DNA of 35,562 bases from a virus. The position numbers and the translations under genes are program-made. Numbering within the stretch: the stretch's first letter is position 1; each line of letters starts with the position of its first letter. The notes beneath the pieces were generated by a model, which saw only the letters and a program-made list of their open reading frames with translations, had not been told where the DNA came from and searched no databases. Location of the stretch: IMG/VR virus record IMGVR_UViG_3300012920_000116, positions 1 to 35,562 of that record, one strand, 5' to 3'. Positions 20,870 through 28,797 of this stretch are shown in pieces.

Positions 20870-21262
20870 CTATATTTCCTTTACTAAAGTTATTGCTGAT
20901 GGTTTATAGTCTTTTAAAACTCTTTCCCATCCTCGTCTGCCATTGATTTCTACACCCTCACAGGAATAAAACTTTGACCAATGTATAATTTTTTTTTCTA
21001 CCTCAAGCAGGGTTTTTAATTTGCCCCCTGCCAACCAAAACCTTAAAACTCTTCTTTTCGGATAATCAATTATTTCTGTAATAATTGCACTATCTTTAAA
21101 CGACCAAAACTGAGCATCACCCTTTTGACACATCATCAGTACATCCTCTGGAGAATGACTATCATGTGCATATTTTAGGGCATTTTTTATCCAATCCCTA
21201 CACCTTTGAAACTCAGCCAAAAATGACGTAGTCAAAGGATCTTGTGGTTGTAGCACTCGCAT
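20870..21262 (-). CDS. 130-aa protein, possible GNAT-like fold
   Basis: Contains EDVLMMCQKGDAQFWSF, VLRFWLAGGKLKTLLEVEK and the C-terminal CEGVEINGRRGWERVLKDY. The last element (C..vEI.GR.GW..vL) is typical of small phage proteins compared with GNAT acetyltransferases, placed as T7 gp13 is before the internal virion proteins. It overlaps the upstream gene by 50 bp, which is long; a shorter start inside is possible. An acetyl-CoA site is not clear, so enzymatic activity is uncertain. Confidence 0.7.
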   Translation of the reverse strand: MRVLQPQDPLTTSFLAEFQRCRDWIKNALKYAHDSHSPEDVLMMCQKGDAQFWSFKDSAIITEIIDYPKRRVLRFWLAGGKLKTLLEVEKKIIHWSKFYSCEGVEINGRRGWERVLKDYKPSAITLVKEI

Positions 21263-21524
21263 GATTTAAAGTTGCCTGTCCTTTTTGTCTTGCTGTAACA
21301 TGAATGTTTACTGATGAGGCATCTGATGTTGTTGGCATAAACAAAATCACACTATCCTCACCAATCCTGTCATCACTTAAAGTTGTCGTTGCTGAACTAT
21401 TTGTAAGTGTAACAGATCCAGTCGAATTTACTTTTCCATCCAGTATATTGTTTACAACATTAGCTACATTTCTTGGATTATCGCCAAGTGATGACAGTCT
21501 TCTGTAATTACTTATTCTGGTCAT
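21213..21524 (-). CDS. 103-aa structural-type protein (DGKVNSTGSVTL family)
   Basis: Short helical N-terminus (RISNYRRLSSLGDNPRNVANVVNNILDG) followed by a beta-sandwich-like region: KVNSTGSVTLTNSSATTTL, DRIGEDSVILFMPTTSDA, QKGQATLNHASATTTRSFDY. This arrangement is a common conserved protein in marine podoviruses encoded beside the tail hub, often of unknown function. A small decoration or tail-associated protein is likely. The start overlaps the hub stop (ATGA). Confidence 0.75.
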   Translation of the reverse strand: MTRISNYRRLSSLGDNPRNVANVVNNILDGKVNSTGSVTLTNSSATTTLSDDRIGEDSVILFMPTTSDASSVNIHVTARQKGQATLNHASATTTRSFDYVIFG

Positions 21525-22978
21525 CTTCTACCTATTGCCTGACCTTCAATATCAAATCCTTGAGCAAAATCCCAAAAACCAGATATATTCATTCTTATTC
21601 TGTGAAACCTGCCTTGTGATCTATGCTGAACAAAACCTTCATCAGTCAATGAGTTTGCTGTAGAAAATGTCACATCATTGTCTTGCCTATCTCTTGCCCC
21701 AACCTGAACTGTGACAGATCCATTTTTAAAATATGGAACTGATCTTGTAACCAATGAATGTCTACCTTTGTTAATCGCAAATTCCGATGTTTCTATAATT
21801 GCACTCAATGGCTGTCCTGTAAATGAAGAAATTCTTTTGTCTACAGATCCACCAAATAAAAATGATCCACCTTTATATAAATTACTATCTAATGGCGCAG
21901 GTAATGAATCCAAGTTACTTGCCAAGTTATCTAATGCTTCTAAGGTATATCCTGCTGTAAAAAATGGTGCAATAAAATCTACTGACACATCTGCAAGTGA
22001 CCATCTTTGTATGGCATAGTTATAAATTAAAAGTCTATCTGGGGTCGTGCCAGAACTATTTGTATTTGACACATAAGACCAAACTACAATTTGATTTGTT
22101 GGATCAACTGCACAACTTAATTTGTCGCTGAAAGCTGAATTAAAATCATCAAAGAAAAATTTGTTTACTTTCTCTGCTCCAATCGGAACTGACTTGCCAC
22201 CATCAAAGGCATAAAATCCATCGTCAGCTAAATAAAAAACAGTATTACCAATATTGGTTACTGACCCTGAAAAAGCACAACCTCTTGCAGTCTCAACTTT
22301 ATCAATTTGATAGATAAGAGGTGTTCCTACATACGAAGCTCTAACAATTGCCTTTTCCATTAATATGGTGGCATACTCACCACCAACTAAACCAGTTATT
22401 GCCCCTGCATCAGGTATGTCTTGAAAGTCTGCCTGATCAGTTCCAACAGTCCATTGTGTAGAATTATTTATTGCAGACCATCTTGCTCTAAATGGTATTC
22501 GGCCTGACCCTTCATCTATATTGGCAGTCCACACCTGATCTCTAACTACAGCAATAAATTCAGCTTTTGGTGGAGATCCGCCAAGGTCTCCAAATGCTGT
22601 ATCCGTACCTAAAGTAAATTCTTGTAAACTTTCACCTATACCACCTGCAACAATGACACTTGTACCAAATTGCACAAATCTCCAAGTTTCTGCATCTGAT
22701 AAAGAATAACCACCGCCTTTACTTATGTCATCGAGGTTTGAAGTTCCTGAATTAAACTCATACAACTTACCTGAATCACCTGCAAAAAGTTTTACGTTTC
22801 CAGAATTGTCTTTAGCTGAAAATATATTTTTTAAAACATTTGTAGCCTGATTGCTAACATTACCTAAACTATTTAAAGATCTATAGCCTTCTAATGCAGG
22901 TATTACGTTTTGAGCAACTGTTACACCTCTGTTTTCTAAATCTGGCTGATCTGGTAGCCATTCTCCAAACTTAATCAT
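21521..22978 (-). CDS. Tail hub / packaged-DNA stabilisation protein (P22 gp10-like)
   Basis: 485 aa, beta-rich throughout. The start IKFGEWLPDQPDLENRGVTVAQNVIPALEGYRSL has the W.PDQP.L....T.A.NV.P...GY signature of P22 gp10-type hub proteins that close the portal channel. Repeated strands (KLFAGDSGKLYEF; WRFVQFGTSVIVAGG; TVFYLADDGFYAFDGG) suggest a propeller-like fold. The C-terminal third is another beta domain (GRFHRIRMNISGFWDFAQG). It follows the adaptor and decoration genes in the expected head-to-tail order. Assignment is by signature and synteny. Confidence 0.82.
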   Translation of the reverse strand: MIKFGEWLPDQPDLENRGVTVAQNVIPALEGYRSLNSLGNVSNQATNVLKNIFSAKDNSGNVKLFAGDSGKLYEFNSGTSNLDDISKGGGYSLSDAETWRFVQFGTSVIVAGGIGESLQEFTLGTDTAFGDLGGSPPKAEFIAVVRDQVWTANIDEGSGRIPFRARWSAINNSTQWTVGTDQADFQDIPDAGAITGLVGGEYATILMEKAIVRASYVGTPLIYQIDKVETARGCAFSGSVTNIGNTVFYLADDGFYAFDGGKSVPIGAEKVNKFFFDDFNSAFSDKLSCAVDPTNQIVVWSYVSNTNSSGTTPDRLLIYNYAIQRWSLADVSVDFIAPFFTAGYTLEALDNLASNLDSLPAPLDSNLYKGGSFLFGGSVDKRISSFTGQPLSAIIETSEFAINKGRHSLVTRSVPYFKNGSVTVQVGARDRQDNDVTFSTANSLTDEGFVQHRSQGRFHRIRMNISGFWDFAQGFDIEGQAIGRR

Positions 22979-23760
22979 TGTATAAAAAATTCCTCTTCAC
23001 CTTTAGACCTGATAGACCAAACTTCAGATCCTTGAGTGATTATTGACCATGTTTCATTTTCTGAATCAATGTTAGTCCAATCTTCACCTAAAACTTTTGC
23101 TGTCACAACACCTGTTGCCACCACATTTTCTGATGCTGAAACATTTGTTGTAAATGTAGCATTAGCTACAACAGTTGCCTCTGTAGATGCTGAAGCTGTA
23201 GCTAGAACCACTATGTTTGCAGAAGCAGTTACTGTTGAACTTACAGATGCTGATGCAGATACTTGCTGTACTCTTGTTGCATTAGCCGAGGCTGTCGCAG
23301 TAACAGATCCTGAAGCATCAACAACAACTTCAAATGTAGCAGTTGCATTGACTGTACCTACAGTTGCAACATTAAAACCAAATGTTCTAATCCTTGTTGG
23401 TGTAGCTGATACAGTTGAACTGGTTGATTCACTTGCTGTATAAGTTCTTACCCTGACACCACTTGCAGAAACTGTCGCACTAGTCGAAACTGAAGCAGAA
23501 AATTCAATAGCAAATTGTATTTCTGCACTTGCTGTTGCTACTGTTGCTACAGATGCAGTTCCCTGTCTAACTTGCAGACTTGCAAGACTATCAAGGTTTC
23601 CAAAAGTATTTAAGCTGTCTAATACACCCCAACTATCAAGTTGTTCTAATGTTGGATTATTAAATTCAACTTTTAATAAGTCTGCATCAATATCCAGACT
23701 TCCTGATATTTCATCAATATTGGAAGTGATTTGGTCTAAATGCGGTATTCCTAATGGCAT
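22975..23760 (-). CDS. Ala/Val/Ser/Thr repeat protein of the tail region
   Basis: 261 aa. After a Leu/Asp-rich N-terminus (residues 1-60), residues 70-220 are built of about seven degenerate 18-22-residue units of the form S.S.TVSA.A..I/R.., composed almost wholly of A, S, T and V. This suggests a repetitive beta-solenoid or needle-like fibre. The C-terminal 36 residues carry three short Trp/Phe repeats (DWTNIDSENETW, SIITQGSEVW, SIRSKGEEEF). It is encoded between the decoration protein and the hub, overlapping the hub start as ATGA. Not recognised at family level; a tail needle or spacer is possible. Confidence 0.75.
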   Translation of the reverse strand: MPLGIPHLDQITSNIDEISGSLDIDADLLKVEFNNPTLEQLDSWGVLDSLNTFGNLDSLASLQVRQGTASVATVATASAEIQFAIEFSASVSTSATVSASGVRVRTYTASESTSSTVSATPTRIRTFGFNVATVGTVNATATFEVVVDASGSVTATASANATRVQQVSASASVSSTVTASANIVVLATASASTEATVVANATFTTNVSASENVVATGVVTAKVLGEDWTNIDSENETWSIITQGSEVWSIRSKGEEEFFIQ

Positions 23761-23769
23761 TTAAAACCT

Positions 23770-24156
23770 CTAGTTTGCTGAAATAGTTAAAGAACCACTC
23801 GCTACTTTTAAAATGTCACCTGTTGCAATTGTTTTAGCTTGAGTAAAAGATCCATGAAATAATAAATTACCACTTGAGGAAGCATCAAAAATGCCCCAAT
23901 GGCTCACCGATCCCCAACTTCCTGAAGCAGGGTCAAACTCAACTGAAGCATTACTTGCAATTGATCCTGATGAAGCAGAAGCAAATGTAATTGCTTTTCT
24001 ACTGTAATTGTTTCCTGTAAGTTCTGCACCACTTGCATCGTCACCTATACTTCCAGTAGCCAATCCTAAATAAACTGCGGATGGTGCTGATGTTGATGCA
24101 GTTCCTGTAAAATGATCTAGAAATTTTAACTCTAGATAATCACTCATTGCTGACAT
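23770..24156 (-). CDS. Virion structural protein (tail/decoration type)
   Basis: 128 aa with the pattern VYLGLATGSIG, ELTGNNYSRKAITF, EFDPASGSWGSVSHWGIFDASSSGNLLFHG and IATGDILKVASGSLTI. This matches a widespread phage structural family (YLAL.T......E..G.gY.R......, then GtvthvgifDA..GGNLL). It is usually encoded near head-tail adaptors and the product probably lies on the tail or capsid surface. All beta. Family resemblance is clear; the exact virion location is not known. Confidence 0.8.
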   Translation of the reverse strand: MSAMSDYLELKFLDHFTGTASTSAPSAVYLGLATGSIGDDASGAELTGNNYSRKAITFASASSGSIASNASVEFDPASGSWGSVSHWGIFDASSSGNLLFHGSFTQAKTIATGDILKVASGSLTISAN

Positions 24157-24166
24157 AATTTATCTC

Positions 24167-24808
24167 CTAACTTGCTGATGATGATTGTCTTGCATAAACT
24201 GAACTAATATGAAGAGACCCAGTTCCGTAATGACTTCTTTGTTCATCTTTCCTGATTTCTTCAATTGCCCTTGTGAATTTTGCATCATAAGTTGATGCTC
24301 TGGCCTCATCCATTAAGTAGGTGTAAGCCTCAACTAAAGCACCTGACAAATATGCATCTGGATGCCTTGTTAATAATTGATTGACTGTGTTTGTATCTGA
24401 CAGGGCAGACAAACCGCCAATGTAAATAATTTCTGCTGTATATGTGCTGTCTGGTATAGGCCTAAGTTTCATCTCAGCACCAACAATAGAGTATGACAAT
24501 GGTTTACCTGTTGATGCAGATGGAAAGTCTTTGTCTAACTGAATTGGACTTTTATAATCCAAAACTGTATTTGGTGAAGTATTTAACTTAACTTCTCTAA
24601 CTTCCCTTAAATCTGATGGCAAGGCAATATACTCATCACCAATAGTCAAAGTTGCATTGGCTCTTTTTTCCTGATCTCTACTCTCCAGTTCTCTTGAAAG
24701 CCTAGCTTCTGCAAGTTGAATAAAATCTGGAATTTGATCGGTTAAATCAGTTCTAGCTAAAAAATTAGCAACTGCTGTTTTTAACTCGCTGTAAGTTGAT
24801 ATACTCAT
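24167..24808 (-). CDS. Head-tail adaptor (gp4-like)
   Basis: 213 aa. The N-terminal helical IPDFIQLAEARLSRELESRDQE is followed by ATLTIGDEYIALPSDLREVREVKLN, then a beta/helix region with LRPIPDSTYTAEIIYIGGLSALSD and LLTRHPDAYLSGALVEAYTYLMD. This is the complete signature of the phage adaptor protein (P22 gp4 / tail-tube-A-like) that binds below the portal. It shares four bases with the preceding gene's stop (ATGA). Strong family recognition. Confidence 0.88.
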   Translation of the reverse strand: MSISTYSELKTAVANFLARTDLTDQIPDFIQLAEARLSRELESRDQEKRANATLTIGDEYIALPSDLREVREVKLNTSPNTVLDYKSPIQLDKDFPSASTGKPLSYSIVGAEMKLRPIPDSTYTAEIIYIGGLSALSDTNTVNQLLTRHPDAYLSGALVEAYTYLMDEARASTYDAKFTRAIEEIRKDEQRSHYGTGSLHISSVYARQSSSAS

Positions 24809-25137
24809 ACTTTACCGCCATTTGTTCTAAAATATCTGTTATCAATATCATTGAGCCACTTCTTCCACTTTTTTTGGGCATCTGGATCTTTTTTTGGATC
24901 ACCAAATTTTTTCATTAAATCCATGTAAATAAGTGAAGGTATTTCCGCCACCTGTTGCCAATGCCTCTGAGTATTGCCAATCAAACTGTTTTTTCTAAAT
25001 TCATTTTGCCTGATTTTATTGGCCTCAAGAACTGACTTAATATGTTGTTTTTCTTCAATAGTATAACCCCCATCTGGGTTGTCATGCATCCAGATTTCTT
25101 TTTGTGAGTAAGGGTTTTTTTCAATTAATCTTTTCAT
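24805..25137 (-). CDS. 110-aa conserved protein between capsid and adaptor
   Basis: Helical, charged protein: SQKEIWMHDNPDGGYTIEEKQHIKSVLEANKIRQNE, then WQQVAEIPSLIYMDLMKKFG and a C-terminal KKWLNDIDNRYFRTNGGKV. The FRT.GGKV ending and the VA.IP segment are typical of a conserved unknown protein encoded between capsid and adaptor genes in marine podoviruses. Likely a minor head-completion or assembly factor. Its start lies just past the terminator that follows the capsid gene. Confidence 0.72.
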   Translation of the reverse strand: MKRLIEKNPYSQKEIWMHDNPDGGYTIEEKQHIKSVLEANKIRQNEFRKNSLIGNTQRHWQQVAEIPSLIYMDLMKKFGDPKKDPDAQKKWKKWLNDIDNRYFRTNGGKV

Positions 25138-25146
25138 ACTGACCTT

Positions 25147-25170
25147 ATAAAAGGGAGGCCGAAACCTCCC
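25147..25170 (-). terminator. Intrinsic terminator after the capsid gene
   Basis: The minus strand has GGGAGG, a six-base loop, CCTCCC, then TTTTAT. It lies 13 bp past the capsid stop and before the next late gene. With a short T-tract it should be partial, giving more capsid than adaptor and tail mRNA. Confidence 0.75.
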
Positions 25171-25182
25171 CAGTTATCATAA

Positions 25183-26136
25183 TTATGATCCATTTAGACC
25201 GATCACAGAGGCATGAGCCTTCGGTGCTGTCGGCATATATGTCCACTCATATACAATTTGGTGTTTGAAGCTATCACCAGTTTTGGCTAACTCTGTCTCA
25301 ATGAAATTTCTTCCATCAAGATTACCAATCATAATATGATCAGGATCAATAATATGAACCTTATCGTTTGACATAAACCTACTCATTGTAAGGTCTAATG
25401 TACCAAAGTCATTCATCATAACACTTACCGCACCAATGAATGATGGAGCAGTATTTGCTGATGTATTAACTTGGTTTGTTACAAGATTTGTACCTGCCTG
25501 TGACAAGTCTGAGATGTTGGCTTTGTTTGTTGAAGAACAAAGTAACATTCTTGGGTTACCCCCATCATCCCATGCCTGTTGCATAGCATTGTCAATCTTC
25601 GCTAAAGTAAGCGGTTGTTCAGTTCCAGTTAAATCACAACTGTTTGCTCCATCTCCAGTTCCAAAAGAAATGTCTGATGGTGAAGCATCACCATTTGTAA
25701 TAAATGTTACAAATGTAGCTGATTTTCTAGGATCTGATCCAGACTTTGCTACGTTAAGATCAGTAACAATCTTCTCAACGTCTCTTCTTAACTCAAGGCC
25801 TTTTAGGACTTTCTGATAAGCAGTTTCTCTGTCTCTACCTGCCTTATCAACAGCCTCTAATGTTCCAGAAATCTGGAAGTCTTTGACTGAGATTTGAGTA
25901 TTGTTAGTTAATCTAGTAGTCGCTGTTGGTGTTGCAAAACTTGCATCTGCACCCTCATTGACTGAGTTTTGACCTGCTGAAGCCAACTCCTGAACTTGCC
26001 ATTCAGTTAGTGTTGATTTTACAGTAGTCTTCTTTGCTGTAGAGAAAAAAGGTGTCTCTGTAGTGTCAAGCCGATAAATAATATCGGAGAGATCTTCTCT
26101 TTCACCTACCGCATTAGCTGTGGTAAATTGTGCCAT
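25183..26136 (-). CDS. Major capsid protein (DUF5309/SU10 type)
   Basis: 317 aa, the best ribosome site in the late operon (AAGGAG). Begins QFTTANAVGEREDLSDIIYRLDTTETPFFST, followed by EWQVQELASAGQNSVNEGADASF and TQISVKDFQISGTLEAVDKAG. This is the N-terminal order of the DUF5309 HK97-fold capsid family found in SU10-like and marine podoviruses. The C-terminal half contains VMMNDFGTLDLTMSRFMSND and a KTGDSFKHQIVYEWTY segment. Preceded by the scaffold gene and followed by a partial terminator, as usual for capsid genes. High confidence in family. Confidence 0.92.
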   Translation of the reverse strand: MAQFTTANAVGEREDLSDIIYRLDTTETPFFSTAKKTTVKSTLTEWQVQELASAGQNSVNEGADASFATPTATTRLTNNTQISVKDFQISGTLEAVDKAGRDRETAYQKVLKGLELRRDVEKIVTDLNVAKSGSDPRKSATFVTFITNGDASPSDISFGTGDGANSCDLTGTEQPLTLAKIDNAMQQAWDDGGNPRMLLCSSTNKANISDLSQAGTNLVTNQVNTSANTAPSFIGAVSVMMNDFGTLDLTMSRFMSNDKVHIIDPDHIMIGNLDGRNFIETELAKTGDSFKHQIVYEWTYMPTAPKAHASVIGLNGS

Positions 26137-26148
26137 TTTAATTTCTCC

Positions 26149-27144
26149 TTATTGGCTATTTTTATTAAGTAGCAACTCAACAGCATTATCGATACTGCTG
26201 TTTGCTATGAACCTGTCTCTAATCTTTTTATTTTGATTAGCTACAATTTCATTTTTAGTTTTAGGAGTTCCTGCTTTTACCATCCTTGGTGCTTTCTTTA
26301 CTTTCTTCACTAAGTTTGGTTTTTTCTTCATAAGATTATCGTACTTCATAGCTTTCCTCAATGCGACAATTGCCCTGTGATCAACAGCATTAGCTATCTC
26401 ATCATCAGTATAACCCATTGCAGATTTAGCATATGCAACGACTTCTTTTCTTTCATCCGCCATGACCTTTTCATTTTTCCATTCTGGAATTTTGTCCAAC
26501 ATATTATCAAATTCGTTTTTCATATGCTGTTGAAACTTGATCACATTTTCTTCTTGCTCTCGTTTCTTGACTTGGTCTATCTCAGCCTGAACTTTTTTCC
26601 TCTGATCCTGTCTTATTGACCAATCAGTATAGATTGCATTAAATTCTTCCTGAGTTCTGGTTTTTCGCAGTTCATCCCAATCAGGCTCTTGGACTTGTAA
26701 ACTTTTTTCAAGTTCCGCCAACCCTTGCTTATACCTACCCTGCAATTGCTCCGTTTCAGCTTTTACAGCCTCAAACGACTTACGTTCATTACTGAGTTTG
26801 TTAAGTTCTCGATGAAATTTCTTCTCCCTCATATGACCAGATAAAGCCTCATCCAAGGTTACCTGTTCCTCTTCACCATCTACTTTGATAGTGTAGAGTT
26901 CTGGGGTCTCTTCCTCGACTTCCTCTACTTCATCTTCCTGAGAAGTTGTGTCTTCTACTAAATCACTTTCATCGGTTTCTACCTCTTCAGTTTCCTGAAT
27001 GGCTTCCTCTTGCTCTTCGGCTTCTGACACTTGAGCCTCTTCTGGCTCGGCTACACCACTTTCTGGAGTTACCTTGTCGGCTTCCAATGGTAATAGTAAA
27101 TCTACTGCTGACTTTACGTCTAAATTTTCATTCTGTTTTTCCAT
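26149..27144 (-). CDS. Scaffolding protein
   Basis: 331 aa located directly upstream of the capsid gene. The N-terminal 85 residues are extremely acidic (runs such as EEAQVSEAEEQEEAIQETEE). The central part is a long charged coiled coil (110-250), and the C-terminal 60 residues are Lys-rich (KKKPNLVKKVKKAPRMVK), like the basic capsid-binding tail of P22-type scaffolds. Composition, coiled coil and position identify it as the internal scaffold; no protease domain is seen, so it probably exits intact. Confidence 0.85.
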   Translation of the reverse strand: MEKQNENLDVKSAVDLLLPLEADKVTPESGVAEPEEAQVSEAEEQEEAIQETEEVETDESDLVEDTTSQEDEVEEVEEETPELYTIKVDGEEEQVTLDEALSGHMREKKFHRELNKLSNERKSFEAVKAETEQLQGRYKQGLAELEKSLQVQEPDWDELRKTRTQEEFNAIYTDWSIRQDQRKKVQAEIDQVKKREQEENVIKFQQHMKNEFDNMLDKIPEWKNEKVMADERKEVVAYAKSAMGYTDDEIANAVDHRAIVALRKAMKYDNLMKKKPNLVKKVKKAPRMVKAGTPKTKNEIVANQNKKIRDRFIANSSIDNAVELLLNKNSQ

Positions 27145-27152
27145 AATTACCC

Positions 27153-27437
27153 CTAATTATATATATTTTTTCTGCCAACCAGTTCATCTAGCTGACTTTG
27201 AGCCAATCTTCCATTGGCACTTAAATTTGCAAATGCATTTTTTAAGGCCAACAAAGATTGATAAAGATAATAAATTCTCTCCCTTTCTTCATTATCTTGC
27301 ATCTTTGACATTTTCCATGCGGTCAAAAATTCTTCTTCCAAGTTTTCAAATACCTCATTAAACATTGGATTTTTTGTCAGGGCATCAACCTGCTTGCCCT
27401 TTTCTACTTCTTCTCTAAGTTTTCCATCTCTTGCCAC
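27153..27437 (-). CDS. 94-aa helical protein between portal and scaffold
   Basis: All-alpha charged protein: FNEVFENLEEEFLTAWKMSKMQDNEERERIYYLYQSLLALKNAFANL, then a SANGRLAQSQLDELVG ending. The pattern E.W......D.E.RE..Y....L..L...L........A...L is typical of a small conserved phage protein encoded near the scaffold, of unknown but probably head-assembly function. No metal or catalytic motif. Confidence 0.72.
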   Translation of the reverse strand: MARDGKLREEVEKGKQVDALTKNPMFNEVFENLEEEFLTAWKMSKMQDNEERERIYYLYQSLLALKNAFANLSANGRLAQSQLDELVGRKNIYN

Positions 27438-27439
27438 TA

Positions 27440-28327
27440 TTATCCTCCAAATGGTGTAAAGCCTAGTAAGTTAGGCGGTTTTTTAAAAATAGATGGCCTT
27501 GTGCCAAACCTATTCATAAAATTTGTGTTCATAGCATTATAGTCAAACCCCTGCGGAACATTCATAGGTGCTTGATTTAGCAATGAATAATTTCTTACGA
27601 ACATTTGCCCACCGCCTTCTGGTGGATCTTTTGGTGTACCTACTTCATCATCAGTTTTGGTTTTAAGCCTACAGGCCTGTAATTGAGTATCAAATACATA
27701 TCCTTCAGGGCATTGGCTTTTGCCTGTCATCTGGTTGACAACAGGTGGAGTTACATTTTGTGTTGTGTTGTCTCCATCATCAAAAACAGATCTGTTTGGA
27801 TCAAATTCTGATAACCCTGTATAAACTTTAACGTCTGGTAATAAATTACTCATAAATGCAGGTAATGCTCCAAATACTGGGGCATCTCGCATATTACCCA
27901 TTACACCTACAATACGACCATCATTTAAAACAGCATCACCGCCTAAAGATAATTGTTTACGAACACTATCCCTTAAACCAAATATATCTCCTGCTCCTAG
28001 TTGAGGATCTAATTCTGCACTTCTTGTTGTAAATGGTGCATTTATATCTGTAAAATTAGGATTAGCATCAAAAAAATCTTGTTCTCTTGCAAAATCTTGT
28101 CTGTCTAATACGTCTGGTAAATTGGCTTGAATATTATTTAAATTTGCTCCCAATGGATCACCAGACATAAATCTATTTTGTATATCAGCCTGACTTGCCA
28201 GATAATCATCTTTTGCTTGATCACTAGCAAAACCTAAAGATGCAGAAGTATCTGCACCTCTTCCTCGTGCCTCTATAGTTTCATCTGATTCAAATCCTTC
28301 ATTTGAGTTATCTGCACTTTCACCCAT
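27440..28327 (-). CDS. 295-aa putative virion protein with CPEGY motif
   Basis: Asp/Asn/Pro-rich, low-complexity, without membrane segments. Near residue 208 is CPEGYVFDTQLQACR, a short two-cysteine motif seen in structural proteins of marine phages and reminiscent of small disulfide-linked binding modules. The C-terminus is Phe/Met/Asn-rich (NYNAMNTNFMNRFG-like) and ends GFTPFGG. Located between the acyltransferase-like gene and the scaffold gene. I cannot assign a function; a head-associated or ejected protein is plausible. Confidence 0.7.
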   Translation of the reverse strand: MGESADNSNEGFESDETIEARGRGADTSASLGFASDQAKDDYLASQADIQNRFMSGDPLGANLNNIQANLPDVLDRQDFAREQDFFDANPNFTDINAPFTTRSAELDPQLGAGDIFGLRDSVRKQLSLGGDAVLNDGRIVGVMGNMRDAPVFGALPAFMSNLLPDVKVYTGLSEFDPNRSVFDDGDNTTQNVTPPVVNQMTGKSQCPEGYVFDTQLQACRLKTKTDDEVGTPKDPPEGGGQMFVRNYSLLNQAPMNVPQGFDYNAMNTNFMNRFGTRPSIFKKPPNLLGFTPFGG

Positions 28328-28335
28328 TGTATCTC

Positions 28336-28797
28336 CTAACTTTTTGCATAGCCAACTTTTTTCTTTGCTGACCTATACCAAAATCCTTTAATATTTTTGC
28401 CATATGTTTTTTTAATAAAATGCCTCATATTTCTGACCATGTATCCAGTTTGTCCATATGGCGCAACAAACTCGGCCAACCATAAATTTTTACCTGACTT
28501 CCAATCATTTGGCTGTATCTTGTATTGACCTGTCAATAACTGATCTAAAATTTTATCACTTACCCATGCCCAACAACAAAAGCCAAGAGGATGAGAATTA
28601 CTATACCAAATTCTGAACTGCCCATGATATAGTGGAGGACTAAACACCCTCTTGACTTGGTGTAGCTTCCAATGATGATGGAATTGGGAAGCTACTATTA
28701 GACTTAATACGTCACCAAAATGGTTTCTAGTTTCTTGGTAAATTGGTTGAGATATCGCTGTCTGTGACTGCTTTTGCAACTCTGAGTTCTGCTTCAA
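28336..28797 (-). CDS. HlyC-like toxin-activating lysine acyltransferase family protein
   Basis: The start is placed at TTG 28797 with AGGAG 7 bases upstream (153 aa); a TTG at 28824 is also open, and both overlap the portal 3' end. The sequence RIWYSNSHPLGFCCWAWVSD and NDWKSGKNLWLAEFVAPYG parallels HlyC (FYKDNRPIGFCSWAFLSD; DWNSGNRLWFIDWIAPFG), the GNAT-related enzyme that acylates RTX-toxin lysines. The catalytic His region is present as HHHW (residues 40-43). The HlyC Asp92 position reads Glu (WLAEF). No RTX toxin gene is present, so the substrate may be a virion or host lysine protein. Encoded directly after portal. Confidence 0.83.
   Translation of the reverse strand: MKQNSELQKQSQTAISQPIYQETRNHFGDVLSLIVASQFHHHWKLHQVKRVFSPPLYHGQFRIWYSNSHPLGFCCWAWVSDKILDQLLTGQYKIQPNDWKSGKNLWLAEFVAPYGQTGYMVRNMRHFIKKTYGKNIKGFWYRSAKKKVGYAKS

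Noticed and set aside
13235-23443. Many plus-strand open frames of 60-135 codons opposite fibre and structural genes
   Set aside because: They are reverse shadows of Ser/Thr/Ala-rich coding sequence (few stop codons arise on the complement), lack ribosome sites and overlap well-supported genes completely.
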